DNA from: Cercis canadensis
Taxonomy: Eukaryota > Streptophyta > Magnoliopsida > Fabales > Fabaceae
Assembly (NCBI GenBank): GCA_003255065.1
Contig: QAOA01007460.1
Span: 1-64,000 of the forward strand
DNA length: 64,000 bases
Reading direction: 5' to 3'
This document shows positions 41,873-53,105 of the stretch, one piece after another; within the stretch, counting starts at the first letter, position 1, and each line of letters starts with the position of its first letter. Made by a program: the position numbers and the translations under genes. The notes beneath the pieces are model-generated. The model saw only the letters and a program-made list of their open reading frames with translations, was not told the DNA's origin and searched no databases.

Positions 41873-43030
41873 TTAGGAATACTGAGGCTTATTGAAAAAA
41901 ATATTGGCTGCAGCTGCTGTTTGGTTAGGGAAGGCAGAGATATCCTCTTGAAGGGTAGGACAAGCATCAGTGCAATGGAAAGAACAAGAACATATGCCAC
42001 AAACTCGGATTGGTTGCACTGGTGGCATTGCTGGCTGTTGATGTTTTCCCATGGCTAATTGTCTCACCAATGGGGTTAACTCATCAAGCCTATGTTCCAT
42101 CCTCTGTTTGTCAGCAGGGTGCACATTAACCTCATTGACCCCTCTATTGGCAGAATGCATCCTAGTGCCAAACTGTTGGGAATTGACAGCAATATTAGAG
42201 ATCAAATCCCTAGCTGCAGCAGGTGTCTTATCCACCAATGCTCCTTCACTAGCAGAATCAATATTGCTCCTCTCCATAGGCATTAGACCCTCATAAAAAT
42301 ATTGAATTAAGAGTTGGTCACTAATTTGATGGTGGGGACAACTTGAGCACAACCTATTGAACCTTTCCCAGTATTCATGCAAGGTCTCTCCTGGAAGCTG
42401 CCTTATACCACAAATGTCCTTTCTAATTGCAGCAGTCCTAGAGGTAGGATAAAACTTCTCCAAAAAGAGTCTTTTCATCCCATTCCAATTTGTCACTGAG
42501 CCTTGTGAGAGATAGTAGAGCCAATCCTTTGTAGCATCCGTAAGGGAAAAAAGAAATGCCCTCAATTTAATGTCCTCCTCAGAAACTCCTTGTGGCTTTA
42601 TTGTTGAACAAACCACATGGAATTCCTTCAATTTCTTATGGGGATCCTCACCTACAAGACCATGAAATCTAGGCAACAAGTGTATCAATCCGGACTTGAG
42701 TTCAAAAGAAGCATCTAACTCAGGGTATTGGATGCCTAAAGGTTGGTATGTCACATCTGGGGCAGTAGGCTCCTTAAGAGTCCTAGGTCTAACATGCATA
42801 TCATTATGTCCAGCCCTATTAGCAACATCATTAACAATAGGATCCACATTATCATCTATGTTATGGTCAGCCATGTTGTCAATAGAATTATGAACAACAG
42901 GATTAACAACAACAAGATTAAGAATAGGATCAACAACTACTCTTCTCCTAGCTTGTCTATGCCGGCTATGAAATGTTTTATCAATCTCACAATCAATATC
43001 ACATAAATCATTGCAAGAAGACCAAGTCAT
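41873..43030 (-). pseudogene. Element B gag
   Basis: 385 codons. Recognisable parts are PKGV-type segment EEDIKLRAFLFSLTDATKDW, NWNGMKRLFLEKFYP, GETLHEYWERFNRLCSSCPH and YFYEGL. This is the plant retrotransposon gag domain (UBN/Retrotrans_gag type). Near the end CGICSCSFHCTDAC fits a CCHC zinc knuckle (C-x2-C-x4-H-x4-C), expected to bind RNA. It stops at a nonsense codon where relatives would read on. Confidence 0.85.
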
Positions 43031-43099
43031 ACATCATGCACACAAGGTTGGCGGAATGCCAAAACACACTAAAACAGGAACACAACACAGAAACACAGA

Positions 43100-43870
43100 A
43101 ATAGGGACAGAAAATGGCTAAAACAGAAGGTAATCGACAGAAAGTAATCAACAAAAAGTAATTGACAGAAAGTAATTAGCAGAAAGTAAACGACATAAAG
43201 TAATTAATAGAAAGTAATCAGCAGAAAGTAATTAACATAAAGTAATTAACAGAAAGTAAATGACAAAAAGTAAATGACATAAAAAAAATGACAGAAAGTA
43301 ATCGACATAAATTAAATGACAGAAAGTAATAGACAAAAATTAAATGACATAAATTAAATGACAGAAAGTAATTGACAGAAATTAATCAATAAAAATTAAA
43401 TGACAAAAAGTAAATGACATAAAATAAATGACAGAAATTAATCGACAGAAATTAAATGACATAAAGTAAATGACAGAAATTAACGACAGAAAGTAAATCA
43501 CAAAAATTAAACGACAGAAAGTAATTGACAGAAATTAATCAATAAAAATTAAATGACAAAAAGTAAATGACATAAAATAAATGACAGAAATTAATCGACA
43601 GAAATTAAATGACATAAAGTAAATGACAGAAATTAACGACAGAAAGTAAATCACAAAAATTAAACGACAGAAAGTAATTGACAGAAATTAATCGATAAAA
43701 ATTAAATGACAAAAAATAAATGACATAAAGTAAATGACAGAAAGTAATCGATAGAAATTAAATGACAGAAAGTAAATGACAAAAATTAAACGACAGAAAG
43801 TAAATGAAAAAAGGTAAATAACAAAAAGTAAATATGATAAAGTAAATGACAGAAAGTAATCTGAATTTAA
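43100..43870 (-). repeat. Minisatellite in the element B leader
   Basis: About 55 units of a 13-15 bp motif (variants of AAAGTAAATGACAG and AAATTAATCGACAG). Part of it is organised as a 153-bp higher-order unit: 43360-43512 and 43513-43665 are nearly identical, with a diverged third start at 43666. It lies between PBS and gag, that is in the untranslated leader of the minus-strand transcript. Confidence 0.9.
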
Positions 43871-44438
43871 CAAAGCAATCAATTCAAGGAATCAACTAAT
43901 TCAAGCCAAAATAAAGGAAAAACAAGGGAGAAATGGAACCAAATCACCAAAATTCATACAGGGGACTTGGATTGCACTAAAATACACTAAAACAGAATTA
44001 ACACACACAGGGTGACAGAATTGCACTAAAATGAAAACACACAAAATGTACTAAACAAAGGCAAAAAGAGACCAAAATAACACTAGTTGACCCATCTAAA
44101 CATTTTTAAAAAATTTTCTACCATAACAGGGTGAAATCTGAGACTAAATGGAACTCAAAAATCAAATAACAAATATTTAAAAAATGAAAAAGTGGTCAAA
44201 ACAGTGGAATTTGATTTAAAAGCACAGACCACACAGCCAAAGGCTGTGACTATTGATTGTTGGCCCCTTTTCCTTCAACTGACTAAGTTTCAGGTCAATC
44301 GGAGCAAAATATTTTGGCCGGAACAGTACACGCGAAAATTAGTGAATCAAGCCAAAATGCAAGGAAAACAAGGGGGAAATGAGAGCAAATGACTAGAATT
44401 TACACAATGAACTTAAAATCATCAACTAACATTAACAT
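43871..44438 (-). other. Element B leader, non-repetitive part
   Basis: Noncoding sequence between PBS and minisatellite. I see no conserved motif beyond the PBS. Confidence 0.6.
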
Positions 44439-44456
44439 TCCCCGGCAACGGCGCCA
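44439..44456 (-). promoter_or_regulatory. Element B primer-binding site (tRNA-Asp)
   Basis: Minus-strand TGGCGCCGTTGCCGGGGA, 18 nt, five bases inside the 5' LTR. It matches the 3' end of plant tRNA-Asp and stops where m1A58 normally blocks copying. Confidence 0.9.
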
Positions 44457-44461
44457 AAATT

Positions 44462-45916
44462 TGATTGGTGTTGTCGCTTAACCAATTAAATTAAACCGAA
44501 TCCCCTAATTAGAATGCAATAAAAGGCATAATTCGGGTTTGTCTCACAAGGAATGCAATGTGTAATCAATAATTTCAAGTTAAAAACATGAGATTTTTGA
44601 AACAAGATTATAATAGTAAATTGCAGAATTAAACAAAGATTAATGTAGTTGATTAAAGGCGTAACCTAGCGTGACATCCATCAAAAACTGGTTTGATTCA
44701 TCCTAGATTAACATGAGTGATTAAGTCTTAATGTAGCAATGCTAATTGAGTTTAATCACAACCGAAATCTCTAATTATGATCAATTGTTCCTACTGAGTT
44801 ATCACTCAAGATTCGATTAATCACATACAATCACTAATCTTGTAATCACAAAGACTAAGCAATTAGTGATTAATCTAAAAACTGAACATCAATTAACATA
44901 GCATAGCTTCTTTGAATTCTAACCACAGATTAAAGATTGATCAACCTAAATTCTATTTTTTACTTCAATATCCATATAAATCACAAAGATCTCCATGAAT
45001 TCATACAAAGATTAAAGCAAGGTAGAAATTCAAAGAAGAAGAAATTGCATTAAGTTTAATCCAATTAAGAACATAATCTCAAGCACAAAACCGAATTTAA
45101 TCAGGAGTCTAACTTGGTTACAAGGATTCTACTCCTCCATGGTCATGAAATCCAAGCTCCAATGGAGAAGTGCAGTCATAAATCAAAGAGCTTCAAACTT
45201 TTCAAGAGAGAAAACAAAAGCTGCCTAGTCTAGAATTGATAACTCGTTTGCCTCCTTTCTATGCTTATAACTTCCTAAATTTTATGCACACCTAATTTAC
45301 CCCTAACCTAGCTTAAACCTCTGGACTTCAGCTTCAAATGGGCTCCGGTTTGGGCCTAATTGTGCTTGAATTTAGGAAGTTAAGCCCATTTAAGTCCATC
45401 TAGGTCCATATAGGTCTCTGGACTAATCAGCCATTTTTGACAGGCAATAAGACCATCTTAACTTCATAATTGTTTGAACCGCCCTTCATAACAATTTAAG
45501 GCCTGCACCTTAGCTTTCCAATGGGACCGGTTTCAAGTCCATAAGACATGTACAGTACAAGTTATGGTCCAAACACTGCATGCGGGTCAGGATCCAGCGG
45601 CAGCAACTCTACTCTGACTTCCGGGTTACATTTGACCCACTTAACGTCTAAATTGGCCTTGGAGGTCTAAATGAAAGTTGTAGATAATCCTCTTAGATTT
45701 CCTAGAAGGTAAGAATCACAATTTTTAGACATCCAGAACTAAATATATACCAGAAATACAGAATAGTGTCAAAACCCTAATAATGCTAAAAAACACACTT
45801 AAGCCCAATTTGAACCTAATTAATGAAATATGACCCAAGCCCAATCAAATAAGCCTAAAATAGGATTAGGAGGTTAAAAATGGGAATTAATTAATATATA
45901 AAAATAATGTTCATCA
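44462..45916 (-). repeat. Element B 5' LTR
   Basis: 1455 bp; TGATTGGTGTTG ... GTTCATCA on +, followed by TSD GCACC. Carries the promoter in element orientation. Confidence 0.92.
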
Positions 45917-46275
45917 GCACCCTGTGAGGGATCTCGTCCTGCAAAATTCAGAGATCCAGCAGCAGAACTTGCGGAATCAACAAGATACCCGAGATCACCT
46001 GCGGATCTTAGAAAAACACATGGACCGCATGGAAATTCAAAGCAACCGGCAGTTCCAATATTATGTTCGGGCCATGTAGTCCATTGATGCAGTTCACCAA
46101 GCCCTGATTCGAACAATGAGGCAAGATCCCCATGCTTACCCTCAATTCCCGGACCCGCCTCGACCTCATGCAACCCCATCCTCTAGACGAGCCATGGCAG
46201 CCTGTACACCAACCGCCTCGCCACCGGCCAGTTACTAACGAGGATCATGAGGATGACACACCTGAACATTGAACA
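45917..46275 (+). pseudogene. Element A 3' ORF, third piece
   Basis: It continues the ORF cut by element B: VRDLVLQNSEIQQQNL, LRILEKHMDRMEIQSNRQF, QYYVRAM, a stop, then ALIRTMRQDPHAYPQFP. The Gln-rich coiled-coil-like end fits the C-terminus of this ORF type. The first five bases are the duplicated GCACC. Confidence 0.65.
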
Positions 46276-47635
46276 GGGAGTTCTTTTGCCTTTTCTTTTT
46301 ATTTTGTGTTGTTTCTTTCCTACCAATGAGGACATTGTTGTTTCTAAGTTTTGGGGGGGGGGGGGGGGNGGGGGGAGAATTTTTTTTCTTATTTTTTATT
46401 TAGTATAGATTTTCCTTGTTTAGTGTCTTTGTTTGATTAGAATAATTTTTCATTGTTAGTATAAATGGTAGACTAGTTTTAACTTTAGTAGGCTTAGTGC
46501 ATTTTTGTTTTTGTTATGAATTCCGAATACTTGTGATGAGTATGTTTGGTTTAAATTGTGGCTCATTATAATGATGTTGCATTCTGAAATTCTGACAGAA
46601 GTTTATTGGGAATCAAAGTGAGAAAATTATTGCTTGTCTATAAATTCTTGCTGGGAGTTGTTGCTTACCAAGTAGAGAATTTTTATTTTTTTTTGAGTTT
46701 AGGAATGAGTTCTCTAAAAGTAATATTCTCCTCTAAGCGGTTAAGTACGATCTATTTCTTTAATCAAGGAGAGGATCTAGGCCTTCATTCTATTCATATG
46801 GGCTTGTTAATTTTCATAAAAGTGTGGTTTCCCTTACTAACCCCTTTTGAGTTGTGTATGGTAATATCCTTGATCTTGATTTATAAACTCTTCATTACCT
46901 GCACTCTTGAGTCCTGGGTTATCTTAGGGAATTTAGCAAGTTTACAAGTTAATAAAGGCTACAAGAAGTGAAACTGAGTGACACAGTGACCTAAGGATGT
47001 GATGTGTGGATGAGGCTCACAATCACAGCTTTAGAGCTTAACTATGTCAACCTGGGATTAAAGTTAGTAAGGAGGAGTGAGTTTTTGATGTGTGGATAAG
47101 ATGCACGGTCATAGATTTGACTTCTGACTTCATTAGCTTAATCAAGGAACTTTGTTGAAGTAAAAAAAAAAAAATGCCCAAAGTTTGGAGATATACTGCT
47201 AATTCCTTAGAATGACCCAGGCATTCAAGGGGTACTTAAACTCATCTTTGTCCACTTGTAACATGGATTCAAGCCTTAGCCTAAAACCCATAAAAGTCCT
47301 AGTGATCCTTGAGAAAGAATCTATCACATTTGTGAAGAATGGATATAATTGTTTTGGCAATTCTTTTCAGATATATTTTTAAATCTTGGTGTGCACACAA
47401 CATCCCATAAATCACACGCTCACCTTCTTCAAGTTAGTGAACTTTGAATTCCCTTGAAAAGCAGGTATGCGTTATGGATTGCAATTGATTATTTTGAGCT
47501 AACTTGAGATTAAGTTTGAGGTGTTTGGAAGTCATTTTGTGATTTTGTTTTCTACTTTTTCTAGGTAGTTTGAGATGTCTTAACTTTTAACTCGATTTTT
47601 GCTCGAGGACTAGCAAAATCCTAAGTTTGGGGTTG
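46276..47635 (+). other. Element A 3' noncoding region with two purine tracts
   Basis: GAGGACATTGTTGTTTCTAAG leads into a poly(G) run (46352-46375, with N at 46369), the internal PPT. A second tract, CCTAAGTTTGGGGTTG, follows GCTCGAGGACTAGCAAAA and directly precedes the LTR. Between them no gene is seen; an open stretch at 46606-46971 has no known motif. Confidence 0.6.
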
Positions 47636-48958
47636 TGATAATTCTATGAAATAGAATTATTTAGGCTTCAAATATTCTCAAGATAGCTGGTTCTTGTGTC
47701 TATTTTTGTTTAAATGTTGGTTCTTTTCATGTTTTTACTCATAGATTCATTAAGTTAGAGATCTGTTTAGTTTTTATAGCATATTCTTGGCTAATCTTGT
47801 GCTTCTTGGATGTTTTTCAAGAATGAAAGGTTGGAAAAGTGATGTGGGAAGCTCAATGATTGAAGAAATCTGATGTGCAAATACAGCAGCTAGCGCTCAG
47901 TGCTAACACCACAGAAACAGATAGTCTCTCGGCCTACCTAGCGTTCAGCGCTGGAACCCCAGTTTCCAACTTGAGATTTCAAAGGCCAGCACTTAACGTT
48001 GGCATCGGACTCTGACGTGTCTTTTCACTTTTTCCTCTTAATCTAACCTACCTATTAAAGGAACAGGACATACAATAGGTGGGGGAGAGCCATCACAGAG
48101 CAAGAAGCAAGGACGGAGTGCGAATCACAAGGATTGGAGCACAGATTCATCACCCGGAACCGATCTTCTTTCTTAATGAATTCTGTTTTTAGATTCTTCT
48201 GTCAGTTCTTCATGAGTAGCTACACTTCTTTAGCTAGGGGAATGATGTAGCTTGATTATGATGAAGTCTTATTGTTGAATATGTTATTCTTAAATAAATT
48301 CCTTGTTGAAGTAGTTTTTACTGTGCTTAATGCTTTTGAATACTTGATCACCATTCAATTGATTAGTTGACTCATTTCTATACTAGGGATAGTAAGAGGT
48401 GGGTGTGCTACTTGTAATCTCTACTGCAAATTGAGTAATTATAGGAACAGATAGCTTAATTTGTATGATCTCAGATTAAATCCCTTAGAACTTAAACACC
48501 TAGACAATTAAGATTGTACCAAGGGATTGGGTAATTGATTGTAATAGGTAGGATTGATTCTCCAAGGAATTGGGTCTCAGTTAATATAGGGAATTGACTT
48601 TCAATATAGGAACTGAGTTTAGAATAACTAATTTTCCAGTAATTCAAATGTTGCTTTCTCAATATTGAAGTAACCGAAGTCATAATCAATTGAAATTGGA
48701 CCCCTAGCCCCTTTTATTATTAATTCTTCCTTAATTTTGATTGCTGCTGAATTAATTGTCTTTGCTGCATAATTTTAGTTAGTCTTTGATTGTGAATCTA
48801 AATTTAGAACTCTCTTCAATCCAACAATCAGTTTTTCCAAATAGAATTAATATTAGAAAATTGGATAGTTGTTAAACTTCGATTCCTGAGGACGATACTC
48901 TTCACTCATCATTTACTACTTTTGTGACCCGGTACACATGCCGATGAAAATTGCAACA
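47636..48958 (+). repeat. Element A 3' LTR
   Basis: It starts TGATAATTCTATGAAATAG right after a PPT and ends GATGAAAATTGCAACA. Near the end are GAGGACGATACTC and GTGACCCGGTACAC, a common Athila/Tat-type LTR end. About 1323 bp. No 5' partner is present in the window. Confidence 0.75.
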
Positions 48959-49642
48959 TGAATCAATGTAATTTTTAGTAGAGGCATTGCCAATTTACTT
49001 ATACTGCATACAATTGTTTCATACTTCTTGAGTCTAGTTATTTGGATTGTGCTTTGGTACTCTACATTGATGACATTTCCATATAAATGAGTAACAACTC
49101 CATGTGATTCAGAACATTTTAGTAGGTTTACAAGCAGTGTATATGGTATCTTAAAGGGATACATGTAATAATTCATTCCTTTGGAAAGTGAATTGATAAA
49201 TGTGGCAATTTTTGGAACAGTTTCTACAGAGAAAACATTGACGTCTTATGGGTTTTACTTGATTTTAATGAAATTTGAATTATTTGTACCTGAATGTGCT
49301 GCAATTGTAGGTTATTTATGTGGCACAAGAGGGAATTTAGGTGGTTGATTCAGTCAGTTATATACTCATAGTAACTAGAATCTAAGTTTTGGTCATGTTG
49401 AGGTAATGTGGAGGTGATACCCAAATAAAGGTCCTCACTTTCCAACTTTTGAGCTTTGAGTTGATGGATGAATGATAATATACAAGTTTCGTTCAAATCT
49501 TTTGACTTGAACTCCCAAATTGCGTTTGTGATGTGATAGCCATCATTTCTCAGCTTACATATGACTTACCACAATTCCTTCTTCTATTATTAATGAGAAA
49601 GCCTGTTAGATGTGTTCAGCAGTTGACTGATGGAATATTCAG
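48959..49642. other. Flank right of the nest
   Basis: No retroelement protein is seen. It may be the distal part of the intron that received element A. Confidence 0.4.
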
Positions 49643-49951
49643 GTAAAAGTTGGAATCCAAGGGGCTGAAGAATTTGGTGAATATGAGGAGTATTCAATTA
49701 CAGACTCTCGAGAGCAGCTCCTTAAACATGTACTGAGTTCCTTGGAAGTTTTGTAGCTGATGAAACAAGCTCACAGTTCATAAAAGGTGGAAAATGGCTC
49801 GTTTGGAAATTTAAGGTGCTCTACCTGATATTTCTACTGCATAAACGACAGTTGTAGATTAACAATCCATGCACTATAGCTTTTTTTGCTGCATTTATTA
49901 TTCCTTTCACCAATCCTGTGGCAGGTTCTATTGCCTACACCTTATTTATGA
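49643..49951 (+). pseudogene. Exon-like blocks of an unidentified host gene, 3' part
   Basis: Block 49643-49815 follows an acceptor (GGAATATTCAG). It reads VKVGIQGAEEFGEYEEYSIT, DSREQLLKHVLSS and, after a one-base shift, LGSFVADETSSQFIKGGKW then LVWKFK, ending at a GTGCTC donor. A short block, 49925-49951, after GTGGCAG would add eight residues and a stop in phase. Composition and splice context suggest a true gene end. The frame shift means a pseudogene, a missed intron or a sequence error. I do not recognise the protein. Confidence 0.35.
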
Positions 49952-50789
49952 AGTCAAATTTAAAGAATATATATTGTACTCCGGCAATTTGACAGAAATG
50001 AGATATTTGGACAAACTATTTACACAAATGGGGCACTATTAAAACTATTTACGTAAAATGGGCACTTTTGATTTTTTTTTATTAATTTTTCGTCCAAACT
50101 TAAACACGTTTTTGCTGGGTTGAGACGTGTATTAAGAGATCACGCTTTTACCAAACATGTTTACGCTTTTCAAATTTTGAATCACACTTTGAAAGAAAGG
50201 AAGGAAAGGAATTACAGTTTTTTTCCCAAAATGGCAACATGCCTTAGCTAAAATGAAGGACACGTTTTTGGCTTCTTTGTGGAAGACTCCTTGGGTAAAA
50301 GAGTGTTCCATTCCACAAAGAAGCAAAAATGTGAAGACCCTTTAGGCTAAGGCGTGTTCCCTTAAAGCGAGGCCAACGTGGACCTTCTTCTTCCTCCTTT
50401 CCCTTTCTTCCCCTTCACTATTGTGCCTTTTTCGTCATTAAATTCCATTAATTTGTTTTTACCATTTCTTAATTATAATTTTCTTCTTTTAAGAAACAGT
50501 TCTTACTCTTTCTCTTTCATATTTATGGGATAAATATGAGATCGTAATCCATGTTCATGGAAATCTAGTCCATTTTTTTTTTCTTTTTCATTTTTCACTG
50601 TTTTGTAGGAGATAAATGTTCAAGTTCCTTGTTGTTCTTATCCACTTTAATTTTCAACCTCAAGAGAATGCTAATGAATTAACTACCCTCATATACCTAG
50701 TTTTTAAAGCTTAAGAGGTTCTTAGGATTTCAAATTGAATTTTAGTGTACCTGCTCTTATTAATTATGATATTATTATAGTAGAATAAT
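49952..50789. other. Intergenic DNA before the Copia remnant
   Basis: No gene recognised. The stretch 50000-50350 has repeated ACGTTT/ACGCTTTT motifs of unknown origin. Confidence 0.4.
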
Positions 50790-52513
50790 TAAAAAGGCAC
50801 TGTAGCTATAACAAGCTACTCAGGTATTAAAACTCTTACTGATTTTCTATATGTACCTGATATTAATCAAAACTTACTCAGTGTTAGACAGTTACTTAAG
50901 AAAGGATTCAAAGTTATTTTTGAAGACAAATGCTGCATAATCAAGGATCCAACAGGCTAGGAAATGTTCAAGGTCAAAATGAGGAGCAAGAGTTTTCATT
51001 TGATCCAATGAAGGAGGAACAAGCTGCCTTCCCAGTTACAGCATGCTCAACTAATCTTTGGCACAGGAGGTTAGGCCATTTCCATTATTCAGGAATGAAC
51101 TACATGCTAAGAAATCAACTTATTCGTGGAGTACCTACCTTAACAGAAAAATTAACTAATTGTGAAGCATGTCAGTTTGGGAAGCAGACAAGACAACCAT
51201 TCCCTAAAGGTGTTTGGAGGGCCACACAAAAGCTCTAGCTAGTTCACACTGATCTTGTTGGTCCACAAAGAACTCCATCACTAAAAGGAAGTCTCTATTA
51301 TATCATTTTTATAGATGATTTAACCAAAATGTAATGGATTTATTTTCTTAGATACAAATCAGAGGTTACAGAGGTGTTTTGGAAATTCAAAGCTCATGTT
51401 GAAAACCAAAGCAGCTGCAATATTTAGGTTTTAAGGTCTGATAATGGGAAGGAATACGCCTCATATCAGTTTCAACAATTTTGTATAGAGGCTAGAATAA
51501 AACATCAGCTCACCGCTCCTTACACTCCTCAGTAAAATTGAGTGAATGAAAGGAAAAATAGATCAATCATGGAGATGGCTAGGTGTATGCTGCATTAGAA
51601 AAGGCTTACCAAAGAAATTTTGGGCTGAAGTTGCAAATACTATTGTGTTCATTCAAAACAGGCTCCCTACAAGAATTGTGCAAAATCAAACACCGTTTGA
51701 AGCTTAGTTTGGTTTCAAACCTTCTTTGGATTTTTTAAAGATATTTGGTTGCTTTTGCTTCTCACATCTACCTCAGGTTAAGCGTGATAAACTTGACAAA
51801 AGAGCAGAACTTGGAATATTTATTGGCTACAGCACCATCTCTAAAGCTTATAGGATTTTTCAGCCTCAGACACAGAAAATCCTAATAAGTAGAGATGTGT
51901 ACCTCATGGAGGACAAAAAATGGAGTTGGAATGACTCAAAGGAAAATCAAAATCCTCTGCTACTTGAAGACACAGTAGATGATCCACCTGTTAGAGGCAC
52001 CATATTGCTCTCTAACATTTATCAAGGAAGCAATGTGGCAGTGTGTGAACCTGCAAGCTTTGAGGAAGCTATGATGGACCAAAAATGGTTGGCTACAATG
52101 CAAGAAGAGCTGTCCATAATTGAAAAAAATCAGTCCTGGGAACTCGTTTGAAAACCTCATGATAGAAATGTCATAGGTGTCAAATGGGTGTTTAGAACAA
52201 AATTCAATCTTGATGGTTCTGTAAACAAGCACAAAGCAAGGCTTGTGGTAAAAGGTTATGCACAAATATTTGGGATTAATTATTCTAACACTTTTGCTCC
52301 TGTTGCCATACTTGATACAATTAGATTGCTACTTGCCATTGCAGCACAAAAGGGATGACAAGTGTTTCAAATGGATGTCAAGTCGGCTTTTCTCAATGGA
52401 TTTTTGCAAGAGGAAATTTATGTTGAGTAGCCAAAAGGTTTTGTAATTAAGGGCCATGAAGACAAAGTTTACTTCCTAAAAAAGGCTATTTACAGCTTAA
52501 AGCAAGCACCAAG
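50790..52513 (+). pseudogene. Copia-1 pol, first part (PR end, integrase, RT start)
   Basis: Reads FLYVPDINQNLLSVRQLLKK (protease tail), LWHRRLGHFHYSGMNYML and CEACQFGKQTRQPF (HHCC zinc finger). Then come degenerate integrase core, FLKIFGCFCFSHLP and ELGIFIGYSTISKAYRIF. RT follows: [58 protein letters not shown] and KKAIYSLKQAP. At least ten stops. Ends at the F target site CCAAG. Confidence 0.85.
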
Positions 52514-53062
52514 TGTTGATACCCAATTTTGTCCTGGTCAACTTATAAAGAACACATACAAAAAAAATAAAATGTTTGAAATACTTACAATAATAATAAC
52601 TTAAAGAATACAAAAAAAAAAAAATTATTATTATTAAAAATGAATAATATAAAAAAAAAAAAAAGAAGACATAATGGCTCTTGGAGGCAACACGCAAGGC
52701 AGCAACCTCAGTTTTGTGAAATGTTGTGCCCCAATCTGATCACTCCTCCACCATGCCTTTTGTAGCTTGAAAATAGGAAACAGGAAAGTTATCAATGAAA
52801 CTTGTACAAAGTTTTGGCTATAAAAGCCTCACAAAATGGGGTCGAAAGGGGACGGAGGGAGAAAACCGATTTTCTGAAACAAAAAGAAAGTGGAGAAATT
52901 CTAGAAATACACCACAACATAGCAATCGGGGGGGGGGGGAGGAACTCCAAGCTCAAATGTATACAACTTACAAGGCTCCAATCCACAGGTACACCACCAA
53001 CGCTAATTTTCCCTTTCTTGCTTCCTTCAGTACTCACACCCACACACGAAAGAACATACTCA

Positions 53063-53105
<43 letters not shown>

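Larger units (their letters stand above)
27349..45916 (-). mobile_element. Element B: full-length Athila-like Gypsy retrotransposon
   Basis: Two LTRs (27349-28794 and 44462-45916) begin TG and end CA. GCACC flanks both sides (27344-27348 and 45917-45921) as a perfect 5-bp TSD. On the minus strand the order is 5' LTR, tRNA-Asp PBS, long repeat-rich leader, gag, protease, RT, [element C inserted], RNase H, integrase, noncoding post-pol region, PPT, 3' LTR. Without C it is about 11.5 kb. The LTRs look about 3% diverged by eye, so it is fairly young, but the reading frame has many nonsense codons, so it cannot move on its own. Confidence 0.92.
20612..48958 (+). mobile_element. Element A: 5'-truncated Athila-like Gypsy element with nested insertions
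   Basis: Its parts in order are an integrase C-terminus (20612-21280), a GC-rich post-pol segment, a 3' ORF (23331-46275, interrupted by E and B), an internal purine tract (46344-46374), a final purine tract (47620-47635) and a 3' LTR (47636-48958). The 5' LTR, gag, protease, RT and RNase H are absent; the left boundary lies in integrase, so the 5' half was deleted. Without insertions about 6.7 kb remain. No TSD can be tested. It is the oldest layer of the nest, judged by its many stops and because B and E interrupt it. Confidence 0.75.

Noticed and set aside
41798..43006. Plus-strand open frames over gag
   Set aside because: They are antisense shadows of the minus-strand gag and linker coding region.
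43100..43870. CRISPR-like array
   Set aside because: The units are adjacent variants of one 14-bp motif without unique spacers, in a plant retrotransposon leader.
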